A DNA stretch of 8,363 nucleotides. Origin: Planctomycetia bacterium (lineage in GTDB: Bacteria; Planctomycetota; Phycisphaerae; Phycisphaerales; SM1A02). This document shows positions 5,615 to 8,363 of this stretch, one piece after another. The stretch covers positions 1 to 8,363 of the forward strand of contig JAACEA010000331.1 of the NCBI GenBank assembly GCA_009936695.1, read 5' to 3'. Under the pieces are notes generated by a model. It saw only the letters and a program-made list of their open reading frames with translations. It had not been told where the DNA came from and did no database searches. The translations under genes were made by a program, and so were the position numbers. Numbering within the stretch: the first letter of the stretch is position 1; the number at the start of each line of letters is the position of its first letter.

Positions 5615-6421
5615 ATGAGCAGCCTCGCACTGAACACCTCGGCCAGCGGCATGTCCGCCCTCAACACGCAGCTGGACATCACGGCCAACAACCTCGCGAA
5701 CGCCAACACCACGGCCTTCAAGTCGAGCCGCGCGAACTTCCAGGATCTCTATTACATCGAGAAGAAGCAGCCCGGCGTCGAGAACCAGATCGCGGACTCC
5801 ACGAGCCCGATCGGACTCTTCGTGGGCCTCGGGGTCGAGGTCGCCGGAACCCAGCTCGACTTCGAGCAGGGGCCCGCGATCGCCACCGGTCGACCGCTCG
5901 ACGTCATGATCGAAGGGAAGGGGTTCCTGCAGGTCGACGTCGGCGACGTCGGCGAGGGCATCGCCTACACCCGCGACGGCGCGTTGCTGGTCGACGAAGA
6001 GGGAAGTCTCGTCCTCGCCAACAACATCGGGTACCGGATCGAGGGCGGCATCGTGATCCCTCCGGATTCGAAGGCCGTCACGATCGGGAGCGACGGCAGC
6101 GTCTACTACCAGGATCCGAATCAGAACGAACCCGTGCTCGCGGGACAGCTCGAACTGGCGTACTTCCAGAACAACGCCGGACTCGAGACGATCGGACAGA
6201 ACCTCTATCTCGAGACCTATGCCTCGGGACCGGTGCAGACCGGTGACCCGGGAACCGACGGACTCGGTCGCATCACGTCCGGCTACCTCGAAGGATCGAA
6301 CGTCGATCCGGTCACCCAGCTCGTGGACCTGATCCGGACGCAGCGGACCTTCGAGATGAACAGCCAGGCGCTGCAGGCCGCGGATGAGACGCTCCGAACC
6401 GTCGTGAACATCGCCAACTGA
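5615..6421 (+). CDS. flgG: Flagellar distal rod protein FlgG
   Basis: 268 residues (E. coli FlgG has 260). It forms the distal rod, the part of the drive shaft passing through the P and L rings. The N-terminal signature runs from LNTSASGMSALNTQLDITAN (6-25) to NLANANTTAFKSSR (26-39). It is followed by the FlgG-specific insert with FQDLYYIEKKQPG and GLFVGLGVEV, which distinguishes FlgG from FlgF and stiffens the rod in known structures. The centre has LDVMIEGKGFLQV and AYTRDGAL. The C-terminus has LETIGQNLYLET, GYLEGSNVDPVTQLVDLI, and a final helix with RTFEMNSQALQAADETLR. AGGAA (5602-5606) lies eight bases before the ATG. flgA follows after 42 bases on the same strand. Identification is secure. 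Confidence 0.97.
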   Translation: MSSLALNTSASGMSALNTQLDITANNLANANTTAFKSSRANFQDLYYIEKKQPGVENQIADSTSPIGLFVGLGVEVAGTQLDFEQGPAIATGRPLDVMIEGKGFLQVDVGDVGEGIAYTRDGALLVDEEGSLVLANNIGYRIEGGIVIPPDSKAVTIGSDGSVYYQDPNQNEPVLAGQLELAYFQNNAGLETIGQNLYLETYASGPVQTGDPGTDGLGRITSGYLEGSNVDPVTQLVDLIRTQRTFEMNSQALQAADETLRTVVNIAN

Positions 6422-6463
6422 TCCTTCGTCGTCCTCGTCCTTCGCCGAGTCGGAGCATTCTTC

Positions 6464-7525
6464 ATGAACATGCTGATCTCCATCGCCGCCATCTCCCTCT
6501 TCGCGATCGGGTCCGCCGCGGCGGACGTGATCCGGCTCCGGGACTCGGTACGGCTCGCCACCAACGACCAGCCCGTGCTGCTCCGCGACATCGCGATCCT
6601 CGAAGGTGCGGTCGCCGAAGGGTTCGGCGGCCTGATGGTCCGCTCGGAGGCCGTCGACGACGTGGTGCGGATCCGGGTCGACGAGATCCGGGATCTGCTC
6701 GATGACGCCGGCGCGTACTGGGGCGAACTCTCCCTCGAAGGCGGAATGACCCGGGTCCGGCCGCCGGCCGTCCGGGCCGACGTCGTCTCCCCCGGCCTCG
6801 CCATCCAATCGAGTTCCGGATCCGCGGCGAAGTCCGGCGGAACCGGTCGGGCATCGATCGATCTCCGATCGCCGTTCGAGCTCCTCGATCGGGGCGGGAT
6901 CGTCGAGGAGATCGCGGAACGGGTGATCGAAGCGTGGGGCCCCGAGAGCGAATCGATCCGGGTCGGCATCGATTCGGCGCGACTTGCGACGGCGATCGAG
7001 GGGCTCACGACCGCGGAGATCACGGTGCAGGGGAATGTGCGCGGTGATCGCTTCCAGATCCGAGTCGGTGGAAGCCGTGCCGACGGACGCCTCTCGAGGG
7101 CACGACTCCTTCCCGTCGAGATCCGAATCATGGAGACGGTGCCGGTCGCATCCCGCGAACTGCGTTCCGGCCGTCGACTCGATCCGTCCGACTTCACGCT
7201 GGAGTCGCGGCCGGTTCGCCCGTCGAGCGTGGTGCTCGATCTCGATTCGATCGAGGATCGTCAATTGCAGGTCCCGGTCCCCATGGGGCACGCCCTCGAG
7301 GTCGGTCATCTCCTGCCCGAGATCGTGATCGATCGGAAGGACGATGTCGTCGTGATGGCGGACGACGGCCAGGTCAGCATCCATGTTCGCGGCATCGCGA
7401 TCGAGAAGGGACGCGTCGGCGACACCATCAAGTGTCGGCTTCGCACCAGTGATCCTCGTGACCGCACCGCCTGGTTCGATGCCGAAATCGTCGGCCCCGG
7501 ACGCGTTCGACTCCCCCGAAACTGA
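6464..7525 (+). CDS. flgA: P-ring assembly chaperone FlgA
   Basis: 353 residues with an N-terminal Sec signal peptide (hydrophobic 3-18, Ala-rich cleavage region at about 17-20), so it is periplasmic. FlgA is the chaperone needed for FlgI to assemble the P ring around the rod. The C-terminal half matches the family: a SAF-type domain starting near 220 with VPVASRELRSGRRLDPSDF (226-244), then GHALEVGHLLPE (275-286), and a final beta domain with VSIHVRGIAIEKGRVGDTIK (304-323) and AEIVGPGRVRL. The N-terminal about 200 residues are divergent and make it longer than the enterobacterial protein (about 219); long FlgA proteins with an extra N-terminal region occur in many phyla. GGAG (6452-6455) is eight bases upstream of the ATG; an alternative ATG two codons later is possible. 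It sits between flgG and flgH as expected. Confidence 0.9.
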   Translation: MNMLISIAAISLFAIGSAAADVIRLRDSVRLATNDQPVLLRDIAILEGAVAEGFGGLMVRSEAVDDVVRIRVDEIRDLLDDAGAYWGELSLEGGMTRVRPPAVRADVVSPGLAIQSSSGSAAKSGGTGRASIDLRSPFELLDRGGIVEEIAERVIEAWGPESESIRVGIDSARLATAIEGLTTAEITVQGNVRGDRFQIRVGGSRADGRLSRARLLPVEIRIMETVPVASRELRSGRRLDPSDFTLESRPVRPSSVVLDLDSIEDRQLQVPVPMGHALEVGHLLPEIVIDRKDDVVVMADDGQVSIHVRGIAIEKGRVGDTIKCRLRTSDPRDRTAWFDAEIVGPGRVRLPRN

Positions 7526-7536
7526 ATCCTCCCGAC

Positions 7537-7559
7537 GTGATCGCGGTGACGCGGATCAC
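7537..7559 (+). repeat. Hairpin with GUGA tetraloop between flgA and flgH
   Basis: In RNA, GUGAUCGCG (7537-7545) pairs with CGC-G-GAUCAC (7550-7559) as a 9-bp stem with one bulged G (7553), closed by a GUGA loop (7546-7549) that fits the stable GNRA tetraloop class. It lies 12 bases after the flgA stop and 9 bases before the flgH Shine-Dalgarno. There is no T-run, so termination is unlikely. It may be an mRNA processing or stabilising element setting the flgH level, or chance; the fold is predicted by eye only. Confidence 0.35.
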
Positions 7560-7579
7560 CGTTCCCTGAAAGGCCAGTC

Positions 7580-8359
7580 ATGACTCATCGCACCGACCAC
7601 TGCACCAGCACCCGTGTCCGGCGTCTCGAAGACGTCCGCCGTGGCTTCCTCGGCATCGCGATCGCGGCGACCGCCATGACCTCCGGGTTCGCGGGAACGG
7701 CCGTCGCCGACGCGCGGGACGCATCGCCCGTCATCCTGCCCGGCAGGGTCGATGAAGGCGTTCAGTCCGTGCCCGCCCGATTCCACATGTACGGCACGAT
7801 CCGGGCGGGTGACACCCGGTTCGGAACCGTCTCGTTGATGCCCGCGGCGCGGGAGTGGCGTGAAGAGGACCTGATTCAGATCGTGGTGATCGAGAAGAGC
7901 CGTTCCAAGATCGATCAGAAGCGGGAGCTCGAGACCGAAGGCGTCGCGAAGGCCGAGGTGGCGGAGTTCTCGAGCTTCGACCTCGGGGCGTTCACCTTCA
8001 GCCCCAGCACCAGTGATTCACTTCCCGGGGTCGAGATCGGCGCCGAGAAGGAGTTCGAGGGCGAGGGTCGGTACCAGCGACAGGATGAGATGACCGATCG
8101 AATCACCGCCCGGATCGTCGAGGTGAAGCCCAACGGGAACCTCGTGCTCGAAGCACGGGTGGTTCGCAACTGGAGCGGGGACCGTACCGAGATCCGCCTG
8201 ACCGGCAGCACCCGGTCCGACTGGATCACCGCCGACGGCACCGTGACTTCGAACCAGCTCTACGATCTCGCGGTCGACAAGGTCCACACCGGTGCGGTGG
8301 AACGATCCACCCAGCGAGGCTTCATCGCCGAGGCCCTGGACTTCCTCTTCGCGTTCTGA
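7580..8359 (+). CDS. flgH: Flagellar L-ring protein FlgH
   Basis: 259 residues, slightly longer than usual (about 220-235). FlgH forms the outer-membrane L ring around the distal rod. The C-terminal part (164-259) is the typical family core: RYQRQDEMTDRITARIVEV, PNGNLVLEA (184-192), a TEIRLTGSTRSDWIT strand region, SNQLYDLAVD, and GFIAEALDFLF at the end. An upstream segment, AAREWREEDLIQIVVIEKSR, fits the conserved region that follows the start of the mature protein. Most FlgH proteins are lipoproteins; this one has no lipobox. Its only Cys in this region is Cys8, before the hydrophobic segment. It has VRRGFLGIAIAA (19-30), a hydrophobic stretch to about 42 and an AVA or ADA cleavage site near 43-45. 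AAAGG (7569-7573) precedes the ATG by six bases. It follows flgA by 54 bases; the operon probably continues, perhaps with flgI, beyond the right edge. Confidence 0.92.
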   Translation: MTHRTDHCTSTRVRRLEDVRRGFLGIAIAATAMTSGFAGTAVADARDASPVILPGRVDEGVQSVPARFHMYGTIRAGDTRFGTVSLMPAAREWREEDLIQIVVIEKSRSKIDQKRELETEGVAKAEVAEFSSFDLGAFTFSPSTSDSLPGVEIGAEKEFEGEGRYQRQDEMTDRITARIVEVKPNGNLVLEARVVRNWSGDRTEIRLTGSTRSDWITADGTVTSNQLYDLAVDKVHTGAVERSTQRGFIAEALDFLFAF

Positions 8360-8363
8360 GCCG

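Noticed and set aside
4771..5721. A 316-codon minus-strand frame opposite flgF
   Set aside because: It is antisense to flgF with its intact rod signatures; the translation shows no domain and no plausible start signal was seen.
5600..7384. A 594-codon open frame on the minus strand opposite flgG and flgA
   Set aside because: It is antisense to two well-identified flagellar genes, its product is Asp/Arg/His-rich with no recognisable domain, and long antisense frames are expected in GC-rich coding DNA.
1..8363. CRISPR array, tRNA/rRNA genes, insertion sequences, or a defence system
   Set aside because: I saw no regularly spaced direct repeats, no T-arm-like tRNA signature, no transposase motif and no defence-associated domain; the genes are housekeeping or flagellar.

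Overview
The window is GC-rich DNA, dense in genes, from a flagellated Gram-negative-type bacterium: it encodes flagellar P-ring and L-ring assembly proteins and an outer-membrane-style lipoprotein. The protein style (Arg/Asp/Gly-rich, acidic, many ATC/GAT/CGG codons) together with the flgF-flgG-flgA-flgH order suggests a planctomycete, perhaps of the Phycisphaerae. That assignment is an impression from reading the proteins and was not tested.

Left part (1-2849). A strong sigma70-like promoter at the left edge points out of the window, towards a gene that is not included. Three plus-strand genes follow: a small ACT-domain protein (151-582), a lipoprotein with three repeated beta-sandwich-like segments (754-1764), and aspartate-semialdehyde dehydrogenase, asd (1815-2849), which makes the branch-point intermediate for lysine/diaminopimelate, threonine and methionine.

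Middle part (2846-4107, minus strand). A XerD-type tyrosine recombinase converges on asd. Both stop codons sit inside one perfect short palindrome. Upstream of xerD, and overlapping its start by 41 bases, is a small cysteine-rich protein of unknown function.

Right part (4108-8363). After about 400 bases without a confident gene, a well-matched sigma54 (-24/-12) promoter at 4456-4472 precedes a plus-strand flagellar operon. The operon begins with an unrecognised 104-residue protein coupled by an ATGA overlap to flgF, followed by flgG (distal rod), flgA (P-ring chaperone) and flgH (L-ring). It probably continues beyond the right edge. The products cover rod completion and the two bushing rings, so the promoter probably places this stage of basal-body assembly under RpoN and an activator.

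Most genes are ordinary housekeeping or flagellar genes. The points most worth following are the sigma54-driven unknown leader gene of the rod/ring operon, an FlgH with no lipobox but a twin-arginine-like signal sequence, the small Cys-rich protein overlapping xerD, and a strong excess of GATC sites across the whole window.
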